Shown: positions 20,001 through 32,433, counted from the stretch's first letter. The stretch is 64,000 nt of DNA from Hypomyces perniciosus (GCA_008477525.1 SPDT01000003.1:1-64000), one strand, 5' to 3'. The notes: generated from the letters alone by a model not told the origin. A program made the numbers and translations.

Positions 20001-23000
20001 TTAACAGCTGAAGGTTTACAAAAAATAATAAATATTAGAGCTTCTCTTAATAGAGGATTAACTCCTTTACTACTAGAAGCCTTTCCTAGTACTGTTGCTT
20101 TAGCAAGACCATTATTACCACTTAATAATACTAAATTAGTGCTACGCACTCAATGGGTAGCTGGTTTTACAAGTGGTGATGGTTGTTTTAAAGTTAGTAT
20201 TAGAGAATCTAAATTATATAAAACAGGAAGTCGTGTAGCATTGCTTTTTGTAGTAACTCAACATATTAGAGATGAATTACTATTGAAAAGTTTAGTAGAT
20301 TTCTTTGGATGTGGTCAAACTTATTCTTATAAGGATTATATTGAGTTTAGATGTCAATCATTCAAAGATAATTATGAAAAGATTTTACCTTTTTTCTATA
20401 AATACCCTATTATTGGTGTGAAATCACAGGATTTCGAAGATTGAGCTAAAGTGGCGGAAATGATACAAACAAAAGTTCATTTAACTAACGAAGGTTTTGA
20501 TCAGATTCGTCAAATAAGAGCGGTAATGAATAAAGGTAGATATCTAGAATAAACTACACATAGACTTTTATATTATTTAGTATAAATATATGAGATTATG
20601 TATTTATATTGAAGATTTAGATAGTATATATTTATTAAATACTTTTGTATAAAGTTGTTCTTTTCTTTAATTTGGACGATAAATTTAACCGTCGTGGACG
20701 TTTATGATGCTATACCTACTATAGTAACTACTTTTGTAGCTCTTATAGCTAAAATTTCTATATTTATCTTATTATTACAATTAGTATATTACACTAACAA
20801 TAGCTTCTCTGAAATGAGCTGAACATTTATACTATTACTAAGTTCTTTATTCTCACTAATAATAGGTACAGTAGTAGGTTTAACTCAATTTAGAATAAAA
20901 AGATTATTTGCTTATAGTACTATTGTGCGCCGTTGCGCTTTATTTATTCATGGAATCAAAGATTCTATGCAGTGTTCATATCTGCATCCGGCATCGGAGT
21001 TAGGTGGAGGGGAAAGCCCAACATTGAACTTAGCATCTCCGCTAAAAAGATTCATTAAGTTAATCCAGACATACTGATTAGGAATCTGAGCCGCGTTTTC
21101 TATGATTAAGACTATACTGTCTGAAGTCTATCTGCAAGGATCCCCAACTATAGGGAACTGTCAAATCTGGTATAGGGCAGAAGGGTTAAATGGAATTTTG
21201 AAATGGTGAATTCCATTATGAACTAACCTCTTCCTGGGTATAATCAATACTTTCAAAGCAGAGAGTGGACAATCTAAGGAAAACTTAGGGATAAATTTAA
21301 GAACTACGGGATTGCCTAAGGTCAGAAATGACTATGGTAACAGAGGAATCATAGTACCTTTGGGAGTCTTAAGACTCACAAGTATCGTACCGAAAGGTGC
21401 AGTAGCATTGGGAAGGATTCCAGGTCAATGAAATTATAACTACTCTAATACCGCTGGGGATTCCAGTACAGTTAAATCTGACGCTATCAGAAAGTTATTA
21501 TGATTAGGGGAAAAATGTAAAGAGAACAAAAATTATGAGGCTAGAGATATATACAACATAATGTATATGTCAAAACTATATGAAATGGCATACAACAATC
21601 TAAAGAGTAACCCGGGAAATATGACTCCGGGTATAACTCCTACAACTCTAGATGGATTTTCAGCGGAGGTTATAAAAGAGATCATCAATAGTTTGAAAGA
21701 TGGTTCATTCCAATTTAAACCAGGTAGAAGAGTAATGATCCCTAAAGACTCCGGTGGAGAAAGACCCTTAACAGTCGCACCTCCCAGAGATAAAATAGTT
21801 CAAGAGGTCATGAGAATGATTCTTGAGGTTATTTTTGAACCGGGATTTTCACCGAACAGTCATGGATTCAGAACAGGTAAGAGCTGTCATACAGCACTTA
21901 AACAAATATTCACATCCTTTGGTATGGCCACTTGATACATTGAGGGTGATATCTCTAAATGTTTTGACTCTTTCGACCACGAAATTTTAATAAAAATAAT
22001 TAGAACTAGAGTGAAAGACGAAAGATTCATCAGACTTATCATTAAAGCTCTTAAGGCCGGTTATTTTGAATTTAAAGAGTTCAAACACTCCATTATTGGA
22101 ACTCCACAAGGTTCTATAATTAGTCCTATTCTATGTAATATTTACATGAATGAATTCGACAAATTCATGGAGGAATTGGCCAACTCTTTCTCCAAAGGGA
22201 CAAAAGCCAGAGGGAACCCAATTTGAATTAGCTATAATAACAAGAAAAGAAGATCAACTTCAATCGTGGAGAAGATCAAATGACATAAACTTATGTTAAA
22301 TGTCCCTTCCAAAGACCCTATGGATCCAAACTTCAAGAAATTAGTATATGTAAGATATGCAGATGACTGATTGGTAGGAGTCAGAGGCTCTCGGGAGGAC
22401 TGTACATTGCTACTAGAGAAAATCAAATTATTCCTAAAGGAAGAATTAAAATTGAACCTTAGCGAGAAGAAAACTCTAATAACCAATGCTAACAAAGGGA
22501 AAGCGCTATTCTTGGGAACTAATATATATAGATCCCGTCACCAACTATTCAGTAGATCCGCCGGATTCACTAAAAGAGTAGGAAGAGAAATTAGACTAGA
22601 AGCTCCCCTAGAAAGAGCAATTAAGAAGTTGAGAAGCGCGAAATTCCTTGAAGGGGATATTCCTTCTCCTAGATTCCTATGAATGCACAATTCAAAGGAC
22701 CAGATTATAGCCCTTTATAACTCTGTGTATAGAGGTTATATAAACTACTACAGCTTTGCAGGTAATCTAGGAACATTTAGTGGATATATTCACATGGTGC
22801 TAAAATCATCATGTGCCAAACTTCTTGCGGCCAAGTTTAACCAAAATTCTCAAAGAAAAATATTTGAATTATATGGTAAAGACTTACTGGGTAAAGACAA
22901 GATAGCCTTTGTAAACCCTTTATTCAGAAATAACCCATGAGATTTTAAAACACCCGCCGAGGTGAGATCTAATGATCAAATCACGGATAACGGTATTCTA

Positions 23001-24006
23001 AAATCCCTATATGCCGAAAGTCTATCTGTAGCATCTCTTGAAGGCTTATCCTGTGTAGTTTGTAGCTCAAACCATAGAGTGGAGATGCACCACGTCAGAC
23101 ATCTTAAAGACTTGAATCCAAATTTAAGTAAAATAGATGCCTTGATGGCGAAGAGACGTAGAAAACAGATTGCATTATGTAGAAGCTGTCATATGGAGCA
23201 TCATTCTTCAAAAACTCTCAAACAATAATTCCCCTCCTTAATTGACTGGAGAGCCGTATGACGGGAAACTGTCACGTACGGTTCGGGAAAGGGGGGTGCA
23301 TCCTGGTAAAAGGGACCACCTTCTAGTTCATTCTCACGTAGGATTTATGCTTTTAGCTTTAGGTATATCAAGTATAGAGTCTACTCAAGCACTTATATTC
23401 TACTTAACTCAATATATTATAAGTAATTTAAATGCCTTTATGATATTAATAGCTATAGGTTTCTCATTATACTATTATACAAGTGAAAACAAAGAACATG
23501 AAGAATTAATGGATAAAAATAATTCTCCAATACAACTAGTAAATCAATTGAAAGGTTATTTCCATATAAATCCTTTATTAGCCTTGAGTTTAGCTATAAC
23601 TATATTTTCATTTGCAGGTATACCTCCTTTAATAGGATTCTTCGGAAAACAGATGGTATTAAGTGCTGCTTTAGATAAAGGTCTTGTATTCTTATCTTTA
23701 ATAGCTATATTAACTAGTGTTATCGGTGGAGTTTACTATCTAGGTATAATAAAAGAAATGTTCTTTAGTTTACCTGATTATAAAGTTAACACTTTACTAG
23801 AAAATTTAATATTAAAAGGTAATGTATTGAATAATAATAAAACAGTAATCAAAAATATAAACTTTAAATATAATAATATAGTTATATCAAGCCCTATTGC
23901 TTTTGTTATATCTAATATAACACTTATAATTTTATTATTTATATTTATGAATAAAGAATGGCTAAGCATGGGTACCATATTGGTACAAATCTTATTTAAT
24001 TGTTAA
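17069..24006 (+). CDS. nad2, NADH dehydrogenase subunit 2 (4 exons)
   Basis: Membrane-arm subunit of complex I. Exons: 17069-17446, 18891-19277, 20697-20924, 23332-24006. All are in phase and give 555 residues, a normal length for Pezizomycotina. Group I introns 1 and 2 follow a U and end in G, each with a LAGLIDADG gene. Intron 3 is group II with a reverse transcriptase. Recognisable segments: [55 protein letters not shown]. The stop TAA is followed immediately by the nad3 ATG, a conserved nad2/nad3 arrangement. Confidence 0.96.
17700..18758 (+). CDS. LAGLIDADG endonuclease in nad2 intron 1
   Basis: Intron 17447-18890. The ORF starts at ATG 17700, after the group I core elements, and has 352 codons. 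Motif 1 is [13 protein letters not shown] near residue 60; motif 2 is [13 protein letters not shown] near residue 211. An in-frame palindromic repeat at 18514-18548 adds [12 protein letters not shown] between conserved parts of the second domain, apparently tolerated. Intact otherwise. Confidence 0.9.
18514..18548. repeat. In-frame palindromic repeat, copy 2
   Basis: 35 bases identical to 15004-15038, here inside the nad2 intron 1 LAGLIDADG gene in the same frame. Confidence 0.9.
19545..20552 (+). CDS. LAGLIDADG endonuclease in nad2 intron 2
   Basis: Intron 19278-20696. 335 codons in code 4 (ATG 19545, TAA 20550). Motif 1 is [13 protein letters not shown] near residue 43; motif 2 is [12 protein letters not shown] near residue 202. 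Its N-terminus ([23 protein letters not shown]) resembles the intron 1 enzyme ([23 protein letters not shown]), so the two are related. A short GTGCTACGCAC palindrome at 20141 is in frame. Confidence 0.9.
20925..23331 (+). mobile_element. Group II intron in nad2 with reverse transcriptase
   Basis: Starts GTGCGCC at the exon boundary after ..FAYSTI. Domain V is a textbook hairpin (GAGCCGTATGACGGG..CGTACGGTTC, about 23250-23285). It ends in AT before TCTCACGTAGG of exon 4. It encodes a full-length maturase/RT with an HNH domain, so it looks competent for retrohoming. Confidence 0.94.
21102..23228 (+). CDS. Group II intron reverse transcriptase / maturase / HNH endonuclease
   Basis: 708 codons in code 4. 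RT domain with the [11 protein letters not shown] and [17 protein letters not shown] blocks and catalytic YADD at residues 419-422. A maturase (X) domain follows ([14 protein letters not shown]). The C-terminal HNH has zinc-binding CVVC near residue 653, [13 protein letters not shown], then [10 protein letters not shown]. The start at 21102 is the first ATG in the open frame; the frame is open further upstream, so a fused or alternative start is possible. RT, maturase and endonuclease together drive intron splicing and target-primed mobility. Confidence 0.93.
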
Positions 24007-24419
24007 ATGAGTAGTGTAACATTACTTTTTATTTTCGTTTCTGTTTTAGCTTTAGTTTTTTACTTCTTAATTTCATATTAGCTCCTCATAATCCTTATCA
24101 AGAAAAGTACAGTATATTTGAATGTGGTTTCCACAGTTTCCTTGGACAAAATAGAAGTCAATTCGGTGTAAAATTCTTTATTTTTGCTTTAGTTTATTTA
24201 TTATTAGACTTAGAAATATTAGTTATATACCCCTATGGTCTTAGTAGCTATGAAAATGGAATTTATGGTTTAATAATCGTACTTATCTTTATAGGTATAA
24301 TAACTGCAGGATTTGTATTTGAATTAGGTAAAAATGCTTTAAAAATAGATAGCAGACAATCTTACAATTATTTCTATAAATCAAAAAATTTTATAAATAC
24401 ATTTATTGAAAATAAATAA
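24007..24419 (+). pseudogene. nad3, NADH dehydrogenase subunit 3, one-base frameshift
   Basis: Starts immediately after the nad2 stop (MSSVTLLFIFVSVLALVFYF) and continues in another frame as NFILAPHNPYQEKYSIFECG..FGVKFFIFALVYLLLDLEI to ..LKIDSRQ and a short tail. One base is missing around 24066-24072 in a T-rich run, giving an early TAG at 24082 (..FLISY, stop). Everything else is conserved. Either a consensus error in a homopolymer or a genuine lesion in a nuclear copy. No second copy is in the window for comparison. Confidence 0.9.
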
Positions 24420-24460
24420 GGCTTTTAGGGTCTTATATTGTGCTTGCTTTTTTTTTTCCA

Positions 24461-24560
24461 TGCGCATACCTTGTAGCGCAAGCTATGCTATGCTATGCTA
24501 TGCTATGCTAGGTACAGAAGCAAAGCAAGCAAGCCAGCAAGCAAGCAAGCTTGCATGCAA
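24461..24560. repeat. Palindromic 30-mer followed by TATGC and AAGC microsatellites
   Basis: TGCGCATACCTTGTAGCGCA.. (24461-24490, also at 25001-25030) runs into about five TATGC units (to 24511) and then several AAGC units (24517-24554). The stretch 24420-24656 has no gene. Confidence 0.85.
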
Positions 24561-24650
24561 ATAAAATTTTCTATTTATTTTGTGAAATTGACATTTCTAA
24601 TATTAAAAAGTACAACAATTTACGAGATTTTTATTTTTAACATTTTATAA

Positions 24651-24881
<231 letters not shown>

Positions 24882-25000
24882 TTAGATTTCTTAAATTTAA
24901 GAAAACTTTTTATTACAAAATATATAATTATTATATAAACATATGTATTTATATAATGGTCGTGGTGGGTGGGTTATTAGAATAGACTAAAAAAAATTCG

Positions 25001-25030
25001 TGCGCATACCTTGTAGCGCAAGCTATGCTA
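25001..25030. repeat. GC-rich palindromic repeat, 30-bp family
   Basis: Exact copy of 24461-24490, between atp9 and cox2. Mirrored in the right arm at 54603-54632. Confidence 0.88.
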
Positions 25031-25090
25031 TAAAAAAATTAAAAAAAAACAATTCTATTTATAATCAGAAATTTTATATTATAATTTTTC

Positions 25091-28000
25091 ATGAAAAATA
25101 TATTAAATTCATTTATATATATGGATGCACCTGTTGCTTGAGGTATATACTTTCAAGATAGTGCTACTCCACAAATGGAAGGATTAGTAGAATTACATGA
25201 CAACATCATGTATTACTTAGTAATAATTTTATTTGGCGTAGGATGAGTACTTTTCTCTATAATAAGAAATTTTGCAGCAAAAAGATCACCTATTTCACAT
25301 AAATACTTAAACCATGGTAAAGAAGTGCCTTTTCAAAAGTGTTTTAAGTTTAATACTTTAAATAATCTAAATTATATACGTTTTTACAGTACAACGCCTT
25401 CTTCAGAAGTTAATAGTATAAAGTTTTACGAAGATGCTTATTCTATGAAAAAATCAATTATAAAAGATAATAAAAATAAATCCGGAATTTACAAATGGAC
25501 CAATAAACTAACAAATGATATATACATTGGGCAATCAGTAGATTTAGCCAAAAGATTTATAAAATATTTTAATATTAGTTATTTAAGAAATAGAAATACT
25601 CTTGTAATAAGTAGAGCTTTAATTAAATACGGATATTCTAATTTTTCATTAGAGATTTTAGAATATTGTGATACAGCTAATTTAACAGAAAGAGAACAAT
25701 ATTATTTTGATAAATTAAATCCTAAGTACAATACATTAAAAATAGCTGGTAGTTCTTTAGGTCATAAACTTACTGAAGAAACTAAAACAAAAATTAGTAA
25801 ATCTTTAAAAGGAATTTATGTTAAAGAAAAATCTGCTTTATATGGTCGTACTCATTCTGAAGAAACTAAAGCATTGATGGCTTTAAAAAAATCTGTCCGC
25901 AGGCTAGAAAATAATCCTTTATTTGGTAAAACTCATAGTGAAGAAACTAAAGAGTTAATGAGACAAAAAGCTTTAGGTAGAAAACATTCTGAAGAAACTC
26001 TATTAAAAATGAGTGCTAATAGAGGTTATCTTGTTTACATACATGAAAAATGTGATTCAGAAGGATTTAAATTAATTGGTAGTTTTGTTTCAATAAGAAG
26101 AGCAGCTAAATTTTTAGGAATTAGTAGCAATACTGTAAGACTGTATATAAATTCAGGTCAAATATTTAAAGACAGATATAAATTTACTGGTGGAACTCCA
26201 AAATAAACTTAAAAAAACTATGAAAAAAATTCCACTATATGCTGGAAACTCCTAAAGCCTTTAAGTACTATAAAGTTAATAAACATATACTTTATCAGTG
26301 ACAACCTTAAAGGATGTACAATGGATTATCAGCAGGAAACCACCCAGGTATTAAATACCTTAGCGGGATCCTCAGAGACTACACGTGGAAACCTTATATG
26401 TAAGTATACATATATGGTAAGATATAGTCCAGTTAAGTATGAAAGTACTTATGTTTTTGACATTAATAGAATTAATCTGAACTATAACACCAGCTGTTAT
26501 ATTAATACTTATAGCATTCCCATCTTTCAAATTATTGTATTTAATGGACGAAGTTAACGACCCTTCAATGTCTATTATAGCTGAAGGACATCAGTGATAT
26601 TGAAGTTACCAATATCCAGATTTCATAGATTCTAACGAAGAATTTATAGAATTTGATTCTTATATAGTACCTGATTCAGACTTAGAAGAAGGTGGATTAA
26701 GAATGTTAGAAGTTGATAACAGAGTAATAGTTCCTGAATTAACACATATTAGATTCGTTATAACATCTGGAGATGTTATACATTCTTTCGCTTGTCCTTC
26801 TTTAGGTATAAAATGTGACGCATATCCTGGTAGACTAAATCAAGTATCTGTATTTATTAACAGAGAAGGTGTATTCTATGGTCTTATCGAACAATGGCCA
26901 AAACTGTAGTGAACCTATGGTTATAAATCATCAAATTGCGGGAAACCCCTAAAGGAATCTTAACCAAGTAAGTATGGTAACATAACTTATGGCACAGGTA
27001 ATGACTCGTGGTATGGTAAAATCAAGATTTATTATTCAATGGGCAATCCGCAGCCAAGTACCAAATATAAAATATTTGGTATGCAGTTCATCGACTAGAC
27101 GGTGGTTGGTATTATTAGTTTTAATAATGCTTAAGGTATAGTCAGCCCCCACCTGAAAGGGTGCAGAAAAATATGAAGAATATTCATATTTTTTGTTAAA
27201 TAGATATATATTAATTCGTTAATTATATTTAGGGATCTCTACAATAGTTTGCTAAACTTAATTTAATGTAAAAATAAATGAATACAAACACAGAAAGCAC
27301 TTGTCTTTCATATGAAAGACTATTGTAGTATTTGCATGATACAATTAGTAAAAGTGTTTTTGATAATCACTTCATGTTCGATAAACGTATTGGATTAAGT
27401 TCTATAGCTGCTGTATCTTTAACTAGATGTTTTAGTACAAGTAGATCTATTAATTCAATTAGACCTTTGGTAAATAACCCAGAGTCTTTAGCGTTAGAGC
27501 ATATCAATAGTGGAAAACCTACTACTTCGACAGTTATCAATAAAATATTATTAAATCAAAATTTATCAGTTACTGACTCGAAATTACAAGAATTATTAAA
27601 AGTTAAAGGTGTTGAAGTGGATCTTCCAATATCAACATCGGAAAATCATAAACTTTTAGATGAATTAACAGGTAAATCTAAATATAAAGGTTTCTCTGGT
27701 GTATATATCTTTATACATAAAAATACAGATCATAAATACGTAGGTTCATCTAATTTACTAAGACGTAGAATGGATTACTATTTCAAAGGAGATTTTCCAT
27801 TAGCGGGTAAATTTTTACCTTTACTTCACAAAGAAGGGCTAAAAGCTTTTAAATTAGTAATTTTTAAATTAGATAGTAATAAATTTAGTAATCAAGACTC
27901 TTTAATTTTAGAACAGTATTATTTATTAAATAAAGAATTTAACTTGAATACATTAAGAGTTGTTAATGCAGGATCATCTAAAGGGGATACTGTATATGTT

Positions 28001-28905
28001 TATGATCTAACATGTAGTACTCTTTATTATCATGCTAAATCTAGAATTGAATTAAAAAGAGTATTAAAAATACATACTGAAACTAGTAAAAAATATGTAG
28101 ATTCTAAAATACCATATCTGAATAAATTCTTACTATTAAGCTATCCTATTCCTACTGCTTTAACAAGCAATATTCCCATAGAAAATTTAGTAGGTATGAT
28201 GCAAAAAGAAAGACAAGATATGTATACATTAGGAACTCGTAGAAGTATTTCAGTAGAATTAGAAATTAAAGAAGGAAATACATTTGTAGATTCTTGAGGT
28301 CATACTTTTAATTTTGATTCTTTAACGTCTTGTATTGAGTATTTAAGAGAATTAGGTTTAACTATTAAAAGAGACACTCTTACTAAATATATAAAAGATG
28401 AAAAAGTGTTTCATAATTTCTTATGTAAATACTCAGATAATGCTTTACCTGATAATTTTGAAGAAGTAGGATTAATTATTGATGAATATAAAAAATTAAA
28501 AGTAGATACAGACTTAGATTTATTAAAAGTTAATAAAAAAAATAAATCCATATTAGTAAAAGGAGAAAATTTTTGTTGCTCCGCACCACAAGAATTTGAA
28601 AGTATTACAGATACAATTAAATACTTTGATACTTTAAATATAAAATTAGATAGAAAATCTTTAAATACTCGTTTAAAAGACGGTAAAATTTATAAAGATT
28701 ATTATTTTGCTTATAAATAACCAGATAAAAGTTCAAAATATTTTCTTCTCTTAATATACTAAGAAAAAATCTATCGATTACATTAAATAAATGTAGAGAG
28801 AATTCGCAGTGTTCAGAAATATGTGGAATACTTCATAGTTCAATGCCTATAGTTATAGAATCTGTAAATATAGACAAATTTGTTCATTGACTTTATAATG
28901 CTTAA
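25091..28905 (+). CDS. cox2, cytochrome c oxidase subunit II (3 exons), left copy
   Basis: Exons 25091-25318, 26460-26882, 28807-28905, all in phase, 249 residues. Starts [20 protein letters not shown]. It carries the CuA ligand set in the C-terminal domain ([17 protein letters not shown].. and [13 protein letters not shown]) and the EGHQWYWSYQYPDF motif. Subunit II accepts electrons from cytochrome c. Both introns are group I, follow a U and end in G, and each carries a GIY-YIG gene. A full identical copy is at 50728-54542. Confidence 0.97.
25319..26206 (+). CDS. GIY-YIG endonuclease in cox2 intron 1, left copy
   Basis: Intron 25319-26459. The ORF is fused in frame to cox2 exon 1. GIY-YIG block [19 protein letters not shown] about 55 residues in; four NUMOD3-like repeats with the word HSEET; a C-terminal NUMOD1-like helix pair ([18 protein letters not shown]). 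The group I core lies after the ORF (TCCTCAGAGACTACACGT, 26369). Confidence 0.92.
   Translation, partial: KEVPFQKCFKFNTLNNLNYIRFYSTTPSSEVNSIKFYEDAYSMKKSIIKDNKNKSGIYKWTNKLTNDIYIGQSVDLAKRFIKYFNISYLRNRNTLVISRALIKYGYSNFSLEILEYCDTANLTEREQYYFDKLNPKYNTLKIAGSSLGHKLTEETKTKISKSLKGIYVKEKSALYGRTHSEETKALMALKKSVRRLENNPLFGKTHSEETKELMRQKALGRKHSEETLLKMSANRGYLVYIHEKCDSEGFKLIGSFVSIRRAAKFLGISSNTVRLYINSGQIFKDRYKFTGGTPK
27332..28720 (+). CDS. GIY-YIG-type endonuclease in cox2 intron 2, left copy
   Basis: Intron 26883-28806. Here the group I core comes before the ORF (26930-27150). The frame of 462 codons opens at 27332 (TTG) after a TAG; the first ATG is at 27374. GIY-YIG variant [20 protein letters not shown] near residue 120, followed by [21 protein letters not shown]. 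The C-terminal half is long and divergent, with only weak resemblance to NUMOD1 units. Confidence 0.85.
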
Positions 28906-28957
28906 TTTATAACAAATTATTATTAGTAAGAACATATTTATTCATTTAGTGGATAAA

Positions 28958-29030
28958 AGAGGTATTAGTTTAATGGTAAAACTTGATGCTACGGACATCA
29001 CAATTGTAGTTCGAATCTATAATGCCTCTA
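28958..29030 (+). tRNA. tRNA-Arg (ACG), left copy
   Basis: Acceptor AGAGGTA / TGCCTCT; anticodon ACG (TGATG-CTACGGA-CATCA); T-arm TGTAG-TTCGAAT-CTATA. It lies between cox2 and nad4L as in many Pezizomycotina. Confidence 0.92.
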
Positions 29031-29152
29031 GTATAGTCATTTATATAGTAACTGTACTAGTATACGTAAAAAAACACATATTTAAAATTAAATTTAAATG
29101 TACGTATATAATCATAATTCTGAATAATTCGATGTATATATTAGATTAAAAT

Positions 29153-30358
29153 ATGAGTTTAACTTTAGTACTTTTTTTAATAGGAATTTTAGGATTCGTA
29201 TTTAACAGAAAAAATATAATATTAATGCTTATTTCTATAGAAATAATGCTATTATCTATAACATTCTTAATATTGGTTAGTTCTATTAATTTAGATGATA
29301 TAATAGGACAAACATATGCTATATACATTATAGTAGTTGCTGGTGCAGAATCTGCCATAGGTTTAGCTATTTTAGTAGCTTTTTATAGACTTTCGTCTCT
29401 TAAATCAAACCGTCTATCCTTTAGTTCTTGTAAATTACCTGTAAGATTCGTAAATAGAACTCCTGTAGGGATAAGAAATTATTCTACAGTGTGTTCTTCT
29501 AATTGTAAAAATAATTCAATTGATCCTTGATTTATTACTATTCAAAATTCTAAAACTAAAAGCGGTATAGCTGCTTCATTGCGTTTTTCTATAGCTCAAG
29601 ATTCAAGAGATTTATCTTTATTAGAAAGCTTTGAAAATTTCTTTGGATGTGGATATGTGTAGGCTAGCTTACGCATGCCTACTAAATATAAAAACCGTTC
29701 GGTTTGTGAATTTATCGTTACAAAAATTGATCATGTAGTTAATAATATAATCCCTTTTTTCTTGGCTAGCTTGCGCATGCCACCAACATAGTATAAGGGG
29801 ATCAAAATACTCGGACTTCTTAGATTTTAAACGTGCTGCTTTAATTATTAAGAATAAAGAGCATTTAAAAGAAGATGGCTTGAAACAAATTTTACAATTA
29901 AAAAATCAAATTACAGGTTTGAATAATAAGACTAAAAATAATCATGGTGATGATTAAGGCTTAAGAGAAATTAGGTCAAAAAAGGTGGAGTGAACCTTCA
30001 TCTAGTCTTTATATTTTAAAATATAAAGGCAAAACCTTCAAATTGCGGGAAACTCTTAAAGACAAATCTACCAAGTTAATACAGTAATGTAATTAATGGA
30101 ACAGGTAATGACTCGTTGTAAGGTAAAAACGATTTGTATAAAGAAATGCAATAGATAATCCGCAGCCAAGCGCCAATAATTGGTGTGCAGTTCATCGACT
30201 AAATGGAGGTTGGTAAATAATTATTATATAAATTATTTGCTTAAGATATAGTCAGGCATAACTTAAAGGTTATGGAATTACCCAGCCATCCTAAGGGAAT
30301 TTAATTCCTATGGTAAAGGGAAAAACGAAGAGGAAGTATTGCAATAGAATATAAATAA
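29153..30358 (+). CDS. nad4L, NADH dehydrogenase subunit 4L (2 exons), left copy
   Basis: Exons 29153-29391 and 30328-30358, 89 residues ([20 protein letters not shown].. to ..GSIAIEYK). Its stop TAA overlaps the nad5 ATG by one base, the classic fungal nad4L/nad5 overlap. The group I intron has a broken HEG and a well-formed core (GCGGGAAACTC at 30045; AATCCGCAGCCAAG at 30148). Confidence 0.96.
29659..29682. repeat. GC-rich palindrome TAGGCTAGCTTACGCATGCC
   Basis: Same family as 29761, 33078 and 11741. Introduces a stop in the nad4L intron HEG. Confidence 0.85.
29761..29783. repeat. GC-rich palindrome TTGGCTAGCTTGCGCATGCC
   Basis: Second insertion in the same HEG, 100 bases on, differing by one base in its core from the first. 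Confidence 0.85.
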
Positions 30359-30956
30359 TGTATTTAAGTATAATTATATTACCTTTATTAGGGTCTATAG
30401 TATCCGGATTTTTTGGTAGAAAAGTCGGTGTGACAGGTAGTCGTATCTTAGGTTGTTTAAGTATAATAACAACAACAATATTAGCTATAGTTAGCTTTTT
30501 TGAAGTAGGATTTAATAATAATCCTATATCAATTAACCTATTTAAATGATTAGATAGTGAATCATTTAATATGGTATGAAACTTCCAATTTGATAGTTTA
30601 ACAGTCTCTATGTTAATACCTGTATTAGTGATTAGTTCTTTAGTTCACTTTTACTCTATTGGATATATGAGTCATGATCCTCACAACCAAAGATTTTTTA
30701 GTTATTTAAGTTTATTCACTTTTATGATGATTATCTTAGTAACTGGTAATAATTATCTATTAATGTTTGTAGGATGAGAAGGTGTTGGAGTTTGTTCATA
30801 CCTTTTAGTTAGTTTCTGATTTACTAGAATTGCAGCTAACCAAAGTTCTTTATCAGCATTTTTAACTAATAGAGTAGGGGATGCTTTCTTAACAATAGGA
30901 ATGTTTGTAATATTATGATCTTTAGGTAAAGAAAAAATTCTAAAGTTTTCACAACA

Positions 30957-31943
30957 ATGCATAAAAATCAAAATACTAGCTTTGTACTGAAAGGCTTACA
31001 TAAAACAAATATTTTACGGAGTACTTCTCAATTTAATCGTTTATCTCATGCTCAAGTTAGAAATTATTCTTCTTCTCCTTCTTCTTCACTTGCACCATAT
31101 TTAGCTGGTTTGATAGAAGGTGATGGATATATAGCTGTACATGATAAAAATACACAAAAAAAAGAGTACAGACCTAAAATTATTATTGCTTTTAATATAC
31201 ATGATAAACCTTTAGCTGATAAATTATCTACTGATTTAAATGTAGGTAAAGTAATTAGTAGACCTAACGCAGGACATGTGTTATTACAAATTTTAGCTAA
31301 AGAAGAAGTATTAAAAATAATGAATTTAATTAACGGTCATATGCGTACACCTAAAATAGAAGCATTACATAGAGCTATTCACTGAATAAATGAAAAAGAT
31401 AATAGTTCTATACCGTTATTAGGTTTAGATTTGTCTTCTTTAGAAAGTAATAGCTGATTAGCAGGATTTACAGATGCCGATGGATGTTTTGGTATAACTG
31501 TTTACGACCGTAAGAAAAACGGAGTATTTTTAAGAACAAGTGTTCAAACTTCTTTCCGTATAGAAGTAAAACAAAATTATTCTAGAGAGGTTACTTTAGA
31601 ACAAGGGGGATCTAGTTTTTTTAAGATTATGAGTGATATTGCTGCCTTTTTTACAGTAAGTTTATATTCAAGAACTAGAAAAACTGAAGATAAAGAATTT
31701 TATGCTTTTGCTGCAGTTGCCCATAATTCAAGAAGTCATGAAATAGTTCGTAAATATTTTGAAAAATATCCTTTATATTCTTCTAAATATCTAGCTTTTA
31801 AGGATTGATGTCTTGTTCAAGATCTACATAAAGGATCTTTAAGTAAAGATAACCTAGAAAGAATAAAATCCATTAAAAATCAGTTTAACAGTAAGCGAAT
31901 AGTATTTGATTTTTCACATTTGAATTCTTTACAATTTAAATAA
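30957..31943 (+). CDS. LAGLIDADG endonuclease in nad5 intron 1, left copy
   Basis: Intron 30928-32301. From ATG 30957, 328 codons. Motif 1 [12 protein letters not shown] near residue 50; motif 2 [13 protein letters not shown] near residue 167; ends in the typical [10 protein letters not shown] tail. The group I core follows (TCCTCAGAGACTACACGT at 32162). Confidence 0.92.
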
Positions 31944-32433
31944 ATTGCCGTGGGAGATAGTAATATCTCTCTTATTATATAACTATATGCGGGAAACCCC
32001 TAAAGTCTTTTTATATGTCATTTGTGGAAACTTTTATATATAGAATGCGTACACAAAGCATAAAAATTAAAAAGAATAGAATCCTATCGGGCAGAGGCGT
32101 AGGAAGGATGAAAATGGGCAATCCGCAGGAAACTGATAATAATAATAAATTATTTAATGGATCCTCAGAGACTACACGTTATACCCCTTTATCAACAATG
32201 TAGAGTAGTACATCTATTCTTGGCGCAGCGTCGCTCCTATTTCATAGTAGAAAAAGGGTGAAGATATAGTCCGGTTATAACTGAAAGGTTATATGTAAAC
32301 GAATTTAGATTATAGTACAGTATTTTCATTAGCTCCATATATTAACGAAAATATAATAACAATAATAGGTATATGTTTATTAATAGGTGCTATGGCTAAA
32401 AGTTCTCAAGTAGGACTTCACATATGATTACCT

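Larger units (their letters stand above)
29392..29957 (+). pseudogene. LAGLIDADG endonuclease remnant in nad4L intron, left copy
   Basis: Fused to exon 1, it reads [29 protein letters not shown] and then hits a stop brought by a palindrome at 29659-29682. It resumes ([21 protein letters not shown]) until a second palindrome at 29761-29783, then [26 protein letters not shown] to a stop at 29955. Only one domain remains. This is a clear case of HEG inactivation by GC-rich palindromes. Confidence 0.82.

Noticed and set aside
21561..23228. Several separate small ORFs in nad2 intron 3
   Set aside because: They are one reverse transcriptase frame once TGA is read as Trp. The same applies to the split ORFs of most HEGs here.
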